Assembly (NCBI RefSeq): GCF_004327985.1
Contig: NZ_SJDL01000009.1
Location: 62,001-126,000 of the forward strand
Source: Marinobacter halodurans
Lineage (GTDB): Bacteria; Pseudomonadota; Gammaproteobacteria; Pseudomonadales; Oleiphilaceae
Length of the DNA stretch: 64,000 nt
Reading direction: 5' to 3'
The notes beneath the pieces are model-generated. The model did not search any database. It had not been told where the DNA came from and worked only from the letters and a program-made list of their open reading frames with translations. The translations under genes were made by a program, and so were the position numbers. This document shows, one piece after another, positions 18,487-28,702 of the stretch (within the stretch, counting starts at the first letter, position 1; every line of letters begins with the position of its first letter).

Positions 18487-19782
18487 TTATTCCACCGGTG
18501 CATAGCGCACCTGATCCGGCCGCACCCCGGCGCGACTCAGCAACTGGTGCCAGTCACGGGTCTGCAGGCGGGCTTCCACCTGCGCGTCGCCATTGTCCAG
18601 GTACTCCTCGCTGAGCACACTGCCCGCCTCGTGCAGCAGGGCCCGCAGCTTGCCGTCGTGGGGGCCGAGCAGCAGCGACAGGTTCAGGACATCTTCGGCC
18701 AAGCGCTCGACAATGGCATCAAACAGGGTATCGATACCCTCACCGGTTACCGCGGACACCCACACGCGAGCGGGCACACCGTCCTCGCTGCGATCGATCC
18801 GCGGCCTGAAATCGTCAAGCAGGTCAATCTTGTTGTAGACCTGGAGCACCGGCACTTCGTCGGCGCCGATTTCCAACAGGACGTCATCCACCTGCTCCAT
18901 GTTTTCTTCACGGCGCTCGTCCGCACAATCGATCACATGCAGCAGCAACGAGGCCTCGGCGGTCTCCTCCAGCGTCGCTCGAAAGGCTTCCACCAGCTTG
19001 TGCGGCAGATGGCGGATAAAGCCCACGGTATCCGCCAGGACGACCGGGCCGATATCGGGCAGTTCCAGCCGCCGCAGGGTCGGATCCAGGGTGGCGAACA
19101 GCTGGTCCGCCGCGTACACATGGGCCGTGGTGATCCGGTTGAACAGGGTGGATTTGCCGGCGTTGGTATACCCCACCAGGGAAACGGTCGGAATGTCCGC
19201 ACGCTTACGGGCACGACGTCCCTGGTCCCGCTGGCGGCGCACCTTGTCCAGGCGCTTGTGGATGGCCTTGATGCGCGCACGGAGGAGCCGGCGGTCCGTC
19301 TCCAGCTGGGTCTCACCCGGCCCTCTCAGGCCGATACCGCCTTTCTGGCGCTCAAGGTGGGTCCAACCCCGGACCAGCCGGGTGGCCATGTGGTCGAGCT
19401 GTGCCAGCTCGACCTGCAGCTTGCCCTCGTGAGTCCGGGCCCGCTGGGCGAAAATATCGAGAATAACGCCGGTACGGTCCAGCACGCGGCATTTCAGCTC
19501 CCGCTCCAGGTTTCGCTCCTGACTGGGGCTGAGGGCATGGTTGAACAGCACCACATCCGCTTCACTGGCCAGGACCGACGAACGGATCTCGTCCAGCTTG
19601 CCCTCGCCCACAAACAGCCGCGGGCTGGGTTGATTGCGGCTGCCGGTCACCGTATCAACGGCTTCGACACCCGCAGAACGGACCAGTTCGACGAATTCGC
19701 CGAGATCCTCGGGCTCGTTGTGGGACGAAATTTCAAGGTGAACGATCACCGCACGCTCACCCACATCAGGGCGTTCGAACAA
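18487..19782 (-). CDS. hflX: Ribosome-associated GTPase HflX
   Basis: HflX binds the 50S subunit and helps split stalled or heat-damaged ribosomes. The nucleotide-binding motifs are VSLVGYTNAGKSTLFNRI (G1), DTVGFIRHLPH (G3) and NKIDLLDD (G4), preceded by the HflX domain with GPGETQLETDRRLL. There is no ATG near the start. I choose the TTG at 19782 because the protein then begins LFERPDVGERAV, aligning with the E. coli start MFDRYDAGEQAV, and GGAG lies 10 nt upstream. It then has 431 residues. A TTG at 19842 and a GTG at 19821 are alternatives. It follows hfq on the same strand. Confidence 0.95.
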   Translation of the reverse strand: MFERPDVGERAVIVHLEISSHNEPEDLGEFVELVRSAGVEAVDTVTGSRNQPSPRLFVGEGKLDEIRSSVLASEADVVLFNHALSPSQERNLERELKCRVLDRTGVILDIFAQRARTHEGKLQVELAQLDHMATRLVRGWTHLERQKGGIGLRGPGETQLETDRRLLRARIKAIHKRLDKVRRQRDQGRRARKRADIPTVSLVGYTNAGKSTLFNRITTAHVYAADQLFATLDPTLRRLELPDIGPVVLADTVGFIRHLPHKLVEAFRATLEETAEASLLLHVIDCADERREENMEQVDDVLLEIGADEVPVLQVYNKIDLLDDFRPRIDRSEDGVPARVWVSAVTGEGIDTLFDAIVERLAEDVLNLSLLLGPHDGKLRALLHEAGSVLSEEYLDNGDAQVEARLQTRDWHQLLSRAGVRPDQVRYAPVE

Positions 19783-19923
19783 AGAGAGAAAACTCCGGGT
19801 GTAAAAATGAACGATGCCCACCGGGGCTGATCGGACGATCAACCCTGGCAGGCAGCAAAAGATGCAGGCTGTCGGCCAGCCTCATCATGAGCTCCGACCG
19901 GTCAAACCGGCAACACGTCAGGA

Positions 19924-20172
19924 TCAGGCTTCGCCCTCACCCTCGCCGGCACTCTGTTGAGGGATACGGACATTTCGGGCAGGCACAACCGTTGAAATGG
20001 CATGCTTGTATACCATCTGGCTCACCGTGTTCTTCAACAGGATCACGAACTGATCGAACGACTCGATCTGTCCCTGCAACTTGATCCCATTGACCAGGAA
20101 GATGGATACCGGAATGCGCTCCTTGCGCAAGGCATTGAGGTAAGGGTCTTGTAACGAATGCCCTTTTGACAT
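19924..20172 (-). CDS. hfq: RNA chaperone Hfq
   Basis: Hfq forms a hexameric ring that pairs small RNAs with mRNAs. The 82-residue protein has the Sm1 region ([20 protein letters not shown]) and the Sm2 signature [14 protein letters not shown]8, F39 and K56 type RNA-contact residues appear in [19 protein letters not shown] and MVYKHA. The short acidic tail (GEGEGEA) resembles the short tails of pseudomonads. A good Shine-Dalgarno (AGGAG, about 5 nt upstream) precedes the ATG. It lies 180 bp after miaA, room for its own promoter. Confidence 0.98.
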   Translation of the reverse strand: MSKGHSLQDPYLNALRKERIPVSIFLVNGIKLQGQIESFDQFVILLKNTVSQMVYKHAISTVVPARNVRIPQQSAGEGEGEA

Positions 20173-20352
20173 ATCAGTTCTCCTGTTTTTTTTAATCGCA
20201 GATCGTCTGGTAGAAGCGGAGTTCCACTGCGTTTACCGCCTGCAGGGATTCCAGTCAGGGAGGTTATGAGCACGCCGTTGGCCATCCCTGAACAATGAAA
20301 CCGGCCACTCTTCAAGACCGGCATGTGTAACCCGGGCCACCGTAGCCCACGG

Positions 20353-21363
20353 CTATTTAATCAATGTGGTGCGAGACTGGAGGATTTTCAAGGCGCGGGA
20401 CAAAGAACCTGATGCTTCGCTGTCGATCCAGTGAAGATCCGGCCATTTCCGCAACCAGGTGAGCTGGCGTTTGGCCAACTGCCGGGTTGCCGCAATCCCT
20501 TTCTCGACGAACGTTTCGTATTCCACATCGCCGTCCAGCCATGACCACGCCTGGCGATACCCCACGCACCGCACCGACGGCAATCCGACATGCAGGTCAC
20601 CGCGGGCACGCAGGGCTCGGACCTCATCGATAAAACCCAACTCCAGCATCTTCAGGAAACGGAGCCGGATGCGATCGTGAAGGACCGATCGGTTGCCCGG
20701 TGCAATCGATAGCTGGATAACATTATACGGCAGGTCCGCCGACGCGTCTGCCTGCCACTGGGTTAAATACGGGTAATCCACGTTATTCCCGTTACCGCGG
20801 TCCGCCCAGGCCTCGGAAATCGGCCGTCCCGAGACCAGGACCACCTCCAATGCCCGCAGCACCCGTTGCCGGTTATTCGGATGGATAACTTCGGCAGCCA
20901 CCGGGTCCAGCCTCCCGAGCTGCTCATGGAGCGACACCCAACCTTCGCGATCCGCCCTCGCCTCCAGTTCAGAGCGTAACGCCTGATCGGCGGCGGGCAG
21001 ATCGGCCATGCCGTGCAACAGAGCCTTGTAATACATCATAGTGCCGCCGACCAGCAGCGGAATCCGGCCCTGGCGACTGATCGCCTCCATCTCGCGGAGC
21101 GCATCGACCCGGAAATCCGCTGCCGAGTACCGGTCAGCAGGGTCGCAGATGTCGATAAGACGGTGCGGGGCGTGGGAAAGTTCCTCCGCCGAGGGTTTGG
21201 CAGTGCCGATATCCATCCCGCGATAGATCATCGCCGAATCCACACTGATGATATCGCAGGGCAAGGCGTCACAGAGATCGAGTGCCAGGTCCGTCTTGCC
21301 GGCCGCGGTCGGCCCCATCAGGAAGATGGCCGTGGGCCGGCCACCCTCATCATGCCGGCTCAT
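20353..21363 (-). CDS. miaA: tRNA dimethylallyltransferase
   Basis: MiaA adds a dimethylallyl group to A37 of tRNAs that read codons beginning with U. The 336-residue protein starts [17 protein letters not shown], with P-loop [11 protein letters not shown] and the catalytic segment [20 protein letters not shown]. The start is the ATG at 21363, which overlaps the mutL stop by one base (TGATG). The order mutL-miaA-hfq-hflX-hflK-hflC is the classic gammaproteobacterial superoperon. Confidence 0.97.
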   Translation of the reverse strand: MSRHDEGGRPTAIFLMGPTAAGKTDLALDLCDALPCDIISVDSAMIYRGMDIGTAKPSAEELSHAPHRLIDICDPADRYSAADFRVDALREMEAISRQGRIPLLVGGTMMYYKALLHGMADLPAADQALRSELEARADREGWVSLHEQLGRLDPVAAEVIHPNNRQRVLRALEVVLVSGRPISEAWADRGNGNNVDYPYLTQWQADASADLPYNVIQLSIAPGNRSVLHDRIRLRFLKMLELGFIDEVRALRARGDLHVGLPSVRCVGYRQAWSWLDGDVEYETFVEKGIAATRQLAKRQLTWLRKWPDLHWIDSEASGSLSRALKILQSRTTLIK

Positions 21364-23255
21364 CAGCGACCACGCAGGAACAGCTTGTCCAGTTCGCCCA
21401 GTGTGACCAGGGTCCAGGTCGGACGGCCATGGTTGCACTGACCGCTGCGCTCGGTCGCCTCCATATCCCGCAACAGCGTATTCATCTCCGGGATCGTCAA
21501 TTGCCGGTTGGCCCTGACGGAACCGTGGCAAGCCATGGTGCCCAGCAACTCGTTGGTGACGGCCTTGACCCGGTCGGACTGGCCATGCTCCATGAGGTCG
21601 GACACCACATCCCGCACCAGTTGCTCGGTATCCGCCCCCCGCAGCAGCGCCGGAATCTGACGGACCACCAGGGTTTCCGGCCCCATCCGCTCGATCTGCA
21701 GCCCCAGCGCCTGCAACTCCTCGGCATGGGTTTCCGCAACGCTGGCTTCGCGCTGGCTGACGGCCAGGGTGACCGGCACCAGCAGCGGCTGACTCTTGAG
21801 GTCCTGGGCCTCCAGCGCGACTTTCATCCGCTCATAGGTAATCCGTTCGTGGGCGGCGTGCATGTCCACCACGATCATGCCCTGCCGGGTCTGGGCCAGG
21901 ATGTAGATGCCATGGAGCTGGGCGATGGCGTATCCCAGCGGGGGTTCGGCTTCGCTGTCCTGGGGCGGCGTGGGCATCGGCTGCGCCAGATCCCGGGGGG
22001 CTTCGGCCACGGCGGCTGCCGGCGCAGGTGTCGTGGTCTCCGCGGTACCACCGCCGGCATTGAGTGACTGGTAGAAGGCCATCTGGTCCTGGGCCTCCCA
22101 GGCGACTGGCTTTTGACCGCCATAAGCCTGGCCACCGGCACCCGCGCTATAGGGACTGACGGCGACCGGTGCGGGCTGGACGCCGTCATTCCCCGCGTAG
22201 CCCGCCTCGCGGCTTAGCGACTGGGCCACCGCGCCGTGCATGTGATCCTGGGGTTTTACCTCACCCAGCGCCCGGTGCAGCGTCCGAAATATAAAGTCAT
22301 GCACCAGCCGGCCATCGCGGAAGCGGACTTCGTGCTTGGTGGGGTGCACATTGACATCCACATTCGCCGGATCCAGTTCCAGATAGAGCACAAACGCCGG
22401 GTGCCGGTTGTTGTAGAGTACATCCCGATAGGCCTGCCGCACGGCGTGGGCCACCAGCCGGTCACGGATCACACGGTGGTTCACGAAGAAATACTGCAGG
22501 TCCGCCTGGCTGCGGGAAAATGTCGGCAGCGCCACCCAGCCCCACAGACGCAGGCCTGAGGCTTCCGCGTCGATGACCACGGCGTTGTCGATGAACTGCT
22601 GGCCGCACAGGGCGCCGATACGACGCTCCTGGTCCAGTGGCGTCATCGCCGGACGCAGGCTCTGGATGGCGCGCTGGTTGTGGCGCAGGGTAAAACCGGT
22701 CTCGAAACGCGCCAGGGCCTGACGCCGCAGGCACTCCTCGATATGACCAAACTCGGTTTTTTCCGTGCGCAGGAACTTGCGCCGCGCCGGGGTGTTGAAG
22801 AACAGGTCACGCACCTCGACCGTGGTTCCGACGGGATGGGCTGCCGGCGAGATCCGCGCGTCCATATCCCGCCCTTCGACTTCCACCCGGGAGGCGGCGT
22901 CGGTGTCTTCCGTGCGGGACGTCAGTGACAGCCGGGAGACGGAACTGATACTGGCCAGGGCTTCCCCGCGGAATCCCAGGGACGCCACGGCTTCCAGGTC
23001 TTCCAGGTCGACGATCTTGCTGGTGGCGTGGCGGCTCAACGCCAGCGGCAGGTCCGACTCGGCAATCCCGGACCCGGTGTCCCGGACACGAATCAGCTTG
23101 ACGCCGCCTTGTTCGATGTCCACCTCGACCCGATCGGCACCGGCGTCCAGGGCGTTCTCGACGAGTTCCTTGACCACCGAAGCAGGCCGTTCGACGACTT
23201 CACCGGCGGCGATCTGGTTGGCAAGGCGGGGGCTGAGTAGTCGGATCTCGGGCAT
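21363..23255 (-). CDS. mutL: DNA mismatch repair protein MutL
   Basis: MutL couples mismatch recognition by MutS to strand removal. The 630-residue protein has the GHKL ATPase motifs near the N-terminus ([32 protein letters not shown]) and a C-terminal dimerisation domain from about residue 430. A variable linker containing Pro/Ala/Gln lies between. The C-terminal segment [12 protein letters not shown] corresponds to the MutL nuclease metal motif DQHA-x2-E-x4-E with Q replaced by M, so this MutL may nick DNA itself, as in Pseudomonas, rather than rely on MutH. Confidence 0.97.
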   Translation of the reverse strand: MPEIRLLSPRLANQIAAGEVVERPASVVKELVENALDAGADRVEVDIEQGGVKLIRVRDTGSGIAESDLPLALSRHATSKIVDLEDLEAVASLGFRGEALASISSVSRLSLTSRTEDTDAASRVEVEGRDMDARISPAAHPVGTTVEVRDLFFNTPARRKFLRTEKTEFGHIEECLRRQALARFETGFTLRHNQRAIQSLRPAMTPLDQERRIGALCGQQFIDNAVVIDAEASGLRLWGWVALPTFSRSQADLQYFFVNHRVIRDRLVAHAVRQAYRDVLYNNRHPAFVLYLELDPANVDVNVHPTKHEVRFRDGRLVHDFIFRTLHRALGEVKPQDHMHGAVAQSLSREAGYAGNDGVQPAPVAVSPYSAGAGGQAYGGQKPVAWEAQDQMAFYQSLNAGGGTAETTTPAPAAAVAEAPRDLAQPMPTPPQDSEAEPPLGYAIAQLHGIYILAQTRQGMIVVDMHAAHERITYERMKVALEAQDLKSQPLLVPVTLAVSQREASVAETHAEELQALGLQIERMGPETLVVRQIPALLRGADTEQLVRDVVSDLMEHGQSDRVKAVTNELLGTMACHGSVRANRQLTIPEMNTLLRDMEATERSGQCNHGRPTWTLVTLGELDKLFLRGR

Positions 23256-23348
23256 GGGATGCGATGCGCCTTTCGCTGGATACGTGAGGGCACATCATAG
23301 CAAAGTCGGGCCCCGGATCTCAGGCCCGCCTTGCTATCTTTTGTCGTC

Positions 23349-24692
23349 TTACGACGTCGGGATTTTCAGCATCTGGCCGATCACCACCTCGTCGCTGGAG
23401 AGATTGTTCAACTCCTTGAGGCGATTGACCGTCGTTGAATTACGCCGTGCCACGCTCGACAGCGTATCGCCCCGACGAATACGGTAGGAGGCGACCGTGC
23501 CGTTGTGCCGTTTCTGCCAGGCCAGTAGCGTTCCCGGCGGCGGGGTTTCCTCAAAGTACGACGACACTCCCTCCCAGATGGCATGGGCCAGCTTGTTGCG
23601 ATAGCTGGCCGACTTGAGGTTACGCTCCTCCTGCGGGTTGGAGATGAATCCCGACTCCACCAGGATCGACGGGATGTCCGGCGACTTCAGCACCACGAAC
23701 GCCGCCTGCTCGACACCCGGCTTGTGCAGGTGCGTGACGTGCCGGAGATTCCTGAGGACGTGATCGCCCACCCCCACCGAGGCATTGATGCTGGCTGTCA
23801 TGGACAGGTCCAGCAACACCCCGGCAAGCACTTCGTTCTTGTCGTCCAGCGAGACACCACCCACCCCGCCGATCAGGTCCGACTGGTTCTCGTTGCGGGC
23901 CAGCCAACGGGCCGTTTCACTGGTGGCGCCACGCCGTGACAGGGCAAAGACCGACGCGCCTCGCGGCTGGGGTGACCGGAAAGCGTCGGCATGAATCGAC
24001 ACGAACAGGTCCGCATTCTCCTTGCGCGCCAGGAGCGTACGCTGGCGCAGGCCGATGTAGTAGTCGCCATTGCGGGTCAGCTTGGCGGTGAAGCCGGGCT
24101 GGGCCGAGATGATCGCCTGCAGCCGCCGTGCCAACGGAAGCACCACGTCCTTCTCGTGGGTCCCGTCCGGGCCACTGGCCCCCGGGTCCTCGCCGCCATG
24201 CCCGGGATCCACCATCACGATAATGTCGCGCTTGCCATTGGGGTCTTCGGAGAGCACCGGTTTACTGGGCGCCTCGTCCGTCCGGGCGCCCGGTTCCAGC
24301 AGATCGACAACAAGACGGTTGCCGTACTCCTCGTTGGGTGCCAGTTGGAAACTGCGCGGCTCGACATGATGCTTGAGGTCGAGGACGACCCGCAGGTCAT
24401 CGCCATTGCGGGGCGCGCTGCGAATACGCTGAATCGGGCTGCCGGAGAGATCCAGCCGCCCCAGGCTGGTGTTCAGCCGCGTGTCCTTGATGTCGATGAC
24501 CAGACGCGAGGGGTTCTTCAGCGTGAAGATCGAATGATCCACCTCGCCCCCCATGTCCAGCACCAGCCGTGTGTGATCCGGCGCCGGCCAGATGCGGGCC
24601 CCCTTGACGCTGGTCTCGGCGTGGACACTGCCCGCCAGGAGCCAGAGCGCCAGGACCTGCAAGACTGTGATTCTGGTCAGGAGATGCTGCAT
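23349..24692 (-). CDS. amiB: N-acetylmuramoyl-L-alanine amidase (AmiB-type, AMIN + amidase_3 + LysM)
   Basis: This periplasmic zinc amidase cleaves septal peptidoglycan during cell separation. The 447-residue protein has a signal peptide ending near AGSVHA (about residue 26), an AMIN domain that targets the septum (VKGARIWPAPDHTRLVLDMG, about residues 30-120), an amidase_3 domain (IMVDPGHGGEDPGASGP, SIHADAF, PSILVESGFISN), and a C-terminal LysM (SYRIRRGDTLSSVARRN). I chose the ATG at 24692 because GGTGA lies 8 nt upstream; a GTG at 24704 is possible. Confidence 0.95.
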   Translation of the reverse strand: MQHLLTRITVLQVLALWLLAGSVHAETSVKGARIWPAPDHTRLVLDMGGEVDHSIFTLKNPSRLVIDIKDTRLNTSLGRLDLSGSPIQRIRSAPRNGDDLRVVLDLKHHVEPRSFQLAPNEEYGNRLVVDLLEPGARTDEAPSKPVLSEDPNGKRDIIVMVDPGHGGEDPGASGPDGTHEKDVVLPLARRLQAIISAQPGFTAKLTRNGDYYIGLRQRTLLARKENADLFVSIHADAFRSPQPRGASVFALSRRGATSETARWLARNENQSDLIGGVGGVSLDDKNEVLAGVLLDLSMTASINASVGVGDHVLRNLRHVTHLHKPGVEQAAFVVLKSPDIPSILVESGFISNPQEERNLKSASYRNKLAHAIWEGVSSYFEETPPPGTLLAWQKRHNGTVASYRIRRGDTLSSVARRNSTTVNRLKELNNLSSDEVVIGQMLKIPTS

Positions 24693-24727
24693 ACCGCGAT
24701 TCACCCTGCTCAATCCCTTCAAAAGCT

Positions 24728-25252
24728 TCAGGCCAGCCAACCGTTGGTCAGACTGGCACGTAAACGTTCCAATAACTGCTGCCCTGCCGGCGTTGACGCC
24801 GTGAGCCGGGCCTCGCGACCTTCACCGGCCAGCGACAGCGCAATCACGCCGTCCGGTTCCGGGAGCACGCCAGCGCCCCGTTCGGGCCATTCGATCAGAC
24901 AGATGGCTCCCTCGGCTAGGTAATCGCGGATGCCCATGTACTCCAGCTCTTCCGGATCCCCCAGGCGATACAGGTCAAAATGATAAACGGGCGGCTCCAG
25001 TTCCTCGTAGGGTTCGACCAGCGTGTAGGTTGGACTCTTCACCGCGCCGGCATGCCCCAGCCCCTGGATGAAACCGCGGCTGAATGTGGTCTTGCCGGTT
25101 CCCAGGTTGCCGGTCAAATGCAGGACCACCCCGTCGCCTGCGGCGCGGACCGCCTGAACCACCAGGGCCCCGAATTGCAGGGTGGCTGCCTCGTCCGGCA
25201 GACGCACACTGATCCGGCCATCCTCCTGTACCGTGCTTCCCACCCTGCTCAC
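24728..25252 (-). CDS. tsaE: tRNA threonylcarbamoyladenosine biosynthesis ATPase TsaE
   Basis: TsaE is the ATPase needed by the TsaBCDE system for t6A at A37 of ANN-decoding tRNAs. The Walker A motif is [15 protein letters not shown] and the Walker B-like region is [18 protein letters not shown], with LIEWPERG afterwards. The protein has about 174 residues. No ATG is available; the GTG at 25252 is preferred for its upstream AGGGG, with TTG at 25261 and GTG at 25243 as alternatives. It lies between nnr and amiB on the same strand. Confidence 0.94.
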   Translation of the reverse strand: MSRVGSTVQEDGRISVRLPDEAATLQFGALVVQAVRAAGDGVVLHLTGNLGTGKTTFSRGFIQGLGHAGAVKSPTYTLVEPYEELEPPVYHFDLYRLGDPEELEYMGIRDYLAEGAICLIEWPERGAGVLPEPDGVIALSLAGEGREARLTASTPAGQQLLERLRASLTNGWLA

Positions 25253-25300
25253 GCCCTCCAAACCCCTTGTTACTCTCTTGCTTACGATGTCCCGTACGAC

Positions 25301-26854
25301 CTATTGATCGCCCGGGGGTCTCCGTACGCCTTCGACCTCACCGAGCACCGATGGCAACCGGTCGATCAGATCCATCGGCAACAATCCCATAAACCCTTTT
25401 TCCAGAGAAGCCCGGTCCGCCGCTTCGGCGTGAAGGCTCGCTCCCATCACCGCCGCCCGGGACGGGCTCAGGCCCTGTACGGCGAGCGAACCGATAATGC
25501 CGGACAGCACGTCGCCCATGCCACCCGTCGCCATTCCCGGATTACCGCCCTGCACCAGCGCGGGTCTTGCCATGTTCCCGGACAGAACCAGCGTGCCCGC
25601 TCCCTTGAGCAGGACAACGCCACCGTAGCGCTGTTCCAGTTGGGCGATGGCATCCATCCGGTCGCGACTGACCCGATCATTGGCCACCCCAAGCAGGCGG
25701 GCCGCCTCGCCCGGATGGGGCGTCAGGATCCAGTTGTCATGTTTGCCCGGTGCTCGCGAGGACAACATATTGAGAGCATCGGCATCCATCAGCACAGGCC
25801 CCTCGAACGCCATCACCCGCTGCAGCATCTGCTGGCCCCAGGCACCCTGCCCGGCACCCGGGCCGAAAACGATGCCATCGGCCTTCGCCAGCAGTGCATC
25901 CAGTTCATTGCCATGGGTCAGGCCGTGCACCATCAACGACGGACACCGCGACAGCGCCGCACTGACATGTTCCGGTCGGGTCGCCAGCGTCACCAGCCCC
26001 GCTCCGGTACGGGCAGCGGCTTCCGCCGCCAATAGCGCCGCACCGCCAAAGCCCCGTTCGCCGGCGATCACCAGCAACCGGCCACAATCCCCTTTATGGG
26101 CACCGCGGCGCCGCACCGGCACATGACGTGCCTCGGTATTCCAGTCGGCGCGGCAGGCGACAGCGGGAACCCGGTCATAGGTCGCGGGATCCACCCCCAG
26201 GTCGTCGAAGACCACCTCGCCAGCCACATCCGGACCCTGGCCGGTGAGCAGTCCCGTCTTCAACCCGATGAACGTCACGGTAACCGCGGCACTTACCGCA
26301 TCGGTCTCGATCCAGCCGGTGGTGGCATCAAGACCTGAGGGCACATCGATAGCCAGGACCGGCCTGGCACTCTCTCTAACCGCGGCAATTGCCTGGTCAA
26401 AAGGCGAGCGCAAGGCACCGGTAATTCCGGTCCCCAACATCGCATCCACCACCACATCGGCTTCAGCCAGGGCGTCACCAAGCAGCGCCGGTGATGAACC
26501 GTCATAACGCTCGATGGCCACGCCGGCCTCCCGGGCCGACTCGTGGGCCGTCGCCGCATCGCCCTTGAGCCTGGCGGGGTCCGCCACCGCCAGGCAGCGC
26601 ACCGAAAGTCCCTGGCGCCGGGCCGAGGCAGCGACCAGATAGCCATCGCCTCCATTATTGCCCGCGCCGCAAAGTACCAGCACCTGCCGGGCATCAGGCC
26701 AGTGACGGGCCAACTGGCGGAACGCCGAGCGTGCCGCCCGTTGCATCAATTCGAATCCGGGCGTGCCGAAATCGTCGATGACACAACGGTCGAGCGCCCG
26801 CACCCCATCCGCAGCGTACAGGCTCTCTGGTAAACTGGCGTTAGCAGCACACAT
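25301..26854 (-). CDS. nnr: Bifunctional NAD(P)HX epimerase/dehydratase
   Basis: Nnr repairs hydrated NAD(P)H. The N-terminal YjeF_N domain (about residues 10-215, with VLCGAGNNGGDGYLVA) epimerises R-NAD(P)HX. The C-terminal ribokinase-like domain (about 235-510, with VFGPGAGQGAWG, LTPHPGEAARLLG and NPGMATGGMGDVLSGII) dehydrates the S form with ADP or ATP. The protein has 517 residues. The start ATG at 26854 has GAGGTGA 11 nt upstream. It is divergent from queG, with a gap of about 107 bp holding both promoters. Confidence 0.96.
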   Translation of the reverse strand: MCAANASLPESLYAADGVRALDRCVIDDFGTPGFELMQRAARSAFRQLARHWPDARQVLVLCGAGNNGGDGYLVAASARRQGLSVRCLAVADPARLKGDAATAHESAREAGVAIERYDGSSPALLGDALAEADVVVDAMLGTGITGALRSPFDQAIAAVRESARPVLAIDVPSGLDATTGWIETDAVSAAVTVTFIGLKTGLLTGQGPDVAGEVVFDDLGVDPATYDRVPAVACRADWNTEARHVPVRRRGAHKGDCGRLLVIAGERGFGGAALLAAEAAARTGAGLVTLATRPEHVSAALSRCPSLMVHGLTHGNELDALLAKADGIVFGPGAGQGAWGQQMLQRVMAFEGPVLMDADALNMLSSRAPGKHDNWILTPHPGEAARLLGVANDRVSRDRMDAIAQLEQRYGGVVLLKGAGTLVLSGNMARPALVQGGNPGMATGGMGDVLSGIIGSLAVQGLSPSRAAVMGASLHAEAADRASLEKGFMGLLPMDLIDRLPSVLGEVEGVRRPPGDQ

Positions 26855-26961
26855 GGGGCTATCCGTCACCTCATGATCCAATAAACAGAATCCGGTTGAA
26901 CTCATCCGGCCAGACGCCTGTTAAGCATAGCAAAATGAGCCGAAAGGTCATAACTTAATCA

Positions 26962-28026
26962 ATGTTAACCGCAACCCTCGACAACCTGGCCGACCGGATA
27001 CGGGACTGGGCCCATGAACTCGGCTTCCAGGCCGTCGGCATCAACGATGCCGATACCGGCCCCCATGGCGCGCGGCTGAAGGCCTGGCTGGACGCCGGGA
27101 TGAACGGTGAAATGAGCTACATGGCCGACCACGGCTCCAAGCGTTTCCGGCCCGATGAGCTGGTACCCGGCACCCGACGGGTCATTTCGGTGCGCATGGA
27201 TTACCTGCCTTCGCCGGACAGTCCGGCAACGGTGCTGCGGGACCGTGAGAAAGCCTACATCTCCCGCTACACGCTGGGACGCGACTACCACAAACTGGTC
27301 CGCAAGCGCCTTGCCCAACTGGCCCACCGCATCGACGAGGCGCTGGCCGGCCACAACCACCGGGCATTCGTCGACAGCGCACCGGTACTGGAACGGGCCC
27401 TGGCACAGCGCGCCGGGCTGGGCTGGATCGGCAAGAACACCATGCTGATCCACCCGAAGGCGGGTTCGTTCTTTTTTCTTGGGGAGATTTTTACCAGCGC
27501 GCCACTGCCCGTCGATGAACCCTTTGCAACGGAACACTGCGGTAGCTGTTCGGCCTGCCTGGACGTCTGCCCCACCGCCGCGTTCGACGGCCCCTACCAA
27601 CTCGACGCCCGGCGCTGCATCAGCTACCTCACCATCGAGTTGAAGGGGTCGATTCCCGAACACCTGCGCGCCAAAATGGGCAACCGGGTGTTTGGCTGCG
27701 ACGACTGCCAGTTGGTCTGCCCCTGGAACAAGTTCAGCAAACCCACCGACAAGGACGACTTCCAGCCACGGCATCACCTCGACAACAGCGAGCTGGCCGA
27801 GCTGTTCCTGTGGACCGAGGAGGAGTTCCTCAAACGGACCGAAGGCTCGGCCATCCGCCGCACCGGCTACGAGGGCTGGCTACGCAACCTGGCAGTGGGC
27901 TTGGGTAATGCGCCCACGACCATCCCGGTCGTCGAGGCGCTCAGGAAACGGGCCGACCATCCGTCCGCCCTGGTCCGGGAGCACGTACACTGGGCACTGC
28001 GCCGCCACGACGTCGAGCCTCACTGA
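26962..28026 (+). CDS. queG: Epoxyqueuosine reductase
   Basis: QueG makes the last step of queuosine formation in tRNA, reducing epoxyqueuosine with a cobalamin cofactor and two [4Fe-4S] clusters. The 354-residue protein has the cluster ligands in [16 protein letters not shown] and [13 protein letters not shown]. The central [19 protein letters not shown] segment is diagnostic. Divergent from nnr and convergent with orn, whose stop overlaps by 7 bp. The queG-nnr-tsaE-amiB-mutL-miaA arrangement matches the E. coli and Pseudomonas loci. Confidence 0.97.
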   Translation: MLTATLDNLADRIRDWAHELGFQAVGINDADTGPHGARLKAWLDAGMNGEMSYMADHGSKRFRPDELVPGTRRVISVRMDYLPSPDSPATVLRDREKAYISRYTLGRDYHKLVRKRLAQLAHRIDEALAGHNHRAFVDSAPVLERALAQRAGLGWIGKNTMLIHPKAGSFFFLGEIFTSAPLPVDEPFATEHCGSCSACLDVCPTAAFDGPYQLDARRCISYLTIELKGSIPEHLRAKMGNRVFGCDDCQLVCPWNKFSKPTDKDDFQPRHHLDNSELAELFLWTEEEFLKRTEGSAIRRTGYEGWLRNLAVGLGNAPTTIPVVEALRKRADHPSALVREHVHWALRRHDVEPH

Positions 28027-28565
28027 AGGCGGAAGAAATGCTCCCGGTAGTGCCGCAGCTCCTCGATGGAGTCGCGGATGTCGTCGAGCGCCAGGTGCGC
28101 CCCCTTCTTTTTAACCCCCTCCAGGACGTCCGGCCGCCAGCGACGGGCCAGCTCCTTGATGGTGCTGACGTCGAGATTGCGGTAATGGAAGAAAGCCTCC
28201 AACGCCGGCATGTAACGCACCAGGAAACGACGGTCCTGGCCAATGCTGTTGCCACACAGGGGTGACTGCCCCCTTTCCAGGTGCTCGGCCAGGAATTCCA
28301 GCGTCTGCTGTTCCGCCTCGACTTCCGACACGGTGCTGTCCTTGACCCGCTGGGTCAGGCCGCTCTCGCCGTGGGTCCGGGTGCACCATTCGTCCATGGC
28401 GTCGAGCACGCTATCCGGCTGATGGATGGCAATCACAGGCCCTTCGGCAATCGTGTTCAGATCGGCGTCGGTGACAATCGTCGCGATCTCGATAATGCGC
28501 TCCTTGTCGGGATCCAGCCCGGTCATTTCCAGATCGATCCAGACCAGCCGGTCGGTTGCAGCCAT
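28020..28565 (-). CDS. orn: Oligoribonuclease
   Basis: Orn is a 3'-5' exonuclease that degrades dinucleotides left by RNA decay, including pGpG from c-di-GMP turnover, which is relevant to the FimX-like and EAL proteins of this window. The 181-residue protein has the DEDDh residues: DLEMTGLD near residue 12, the second acidic residue in the EGPVIAIHQ region, and [12 protein letters not shown] followed later by [15 protein letters not shown] lies 8 nt before the ATG. It is divergent from rsgA. Confidence 0.97.
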   Translation of the reverse strand: MAATDRLVWIDLEMTGLDPDKERIIEIATIVTDADLNTIAEGPVIAIHQPDSVLDAMDEWCTRTHGESGLTQRVKDSTVSEVEAEQQTLEFLAEHLERGQSPLCGNSIGQDRRFLVRYMPALEAFFHYRNLDVSTIKELARRWRPDVLEGVKKKGAHLALDDIRDSIEELRHYREHFFRLQ

Positions 28566-28598
28566 GAGGGATACTCCTGCAGAAAGTGCGATGACAGT

Positions 28599-28627
28599 GT
28601 GAATGCGACGCCCCGGCCCCGTATAAT
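28599..28627 (+). promoter_or_regulatory. Probable rsgA promoter
   Basis: A perfect -10 hexamer TATAAT (28622-28627) lies 76 bp upstream of the rsgA ATG. The -35 region (28599-28604, GTGAAT) is a poor match, so the start point is tentative. Confidence 0.45.
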
Positions 28628-28702
28628 CGGCGCCATCCAGGCGCTGCTATGATGGCACACTTGCCCGGACAGGCAGAAATCCAGCGGACAAAGACGGACT
28701 CC

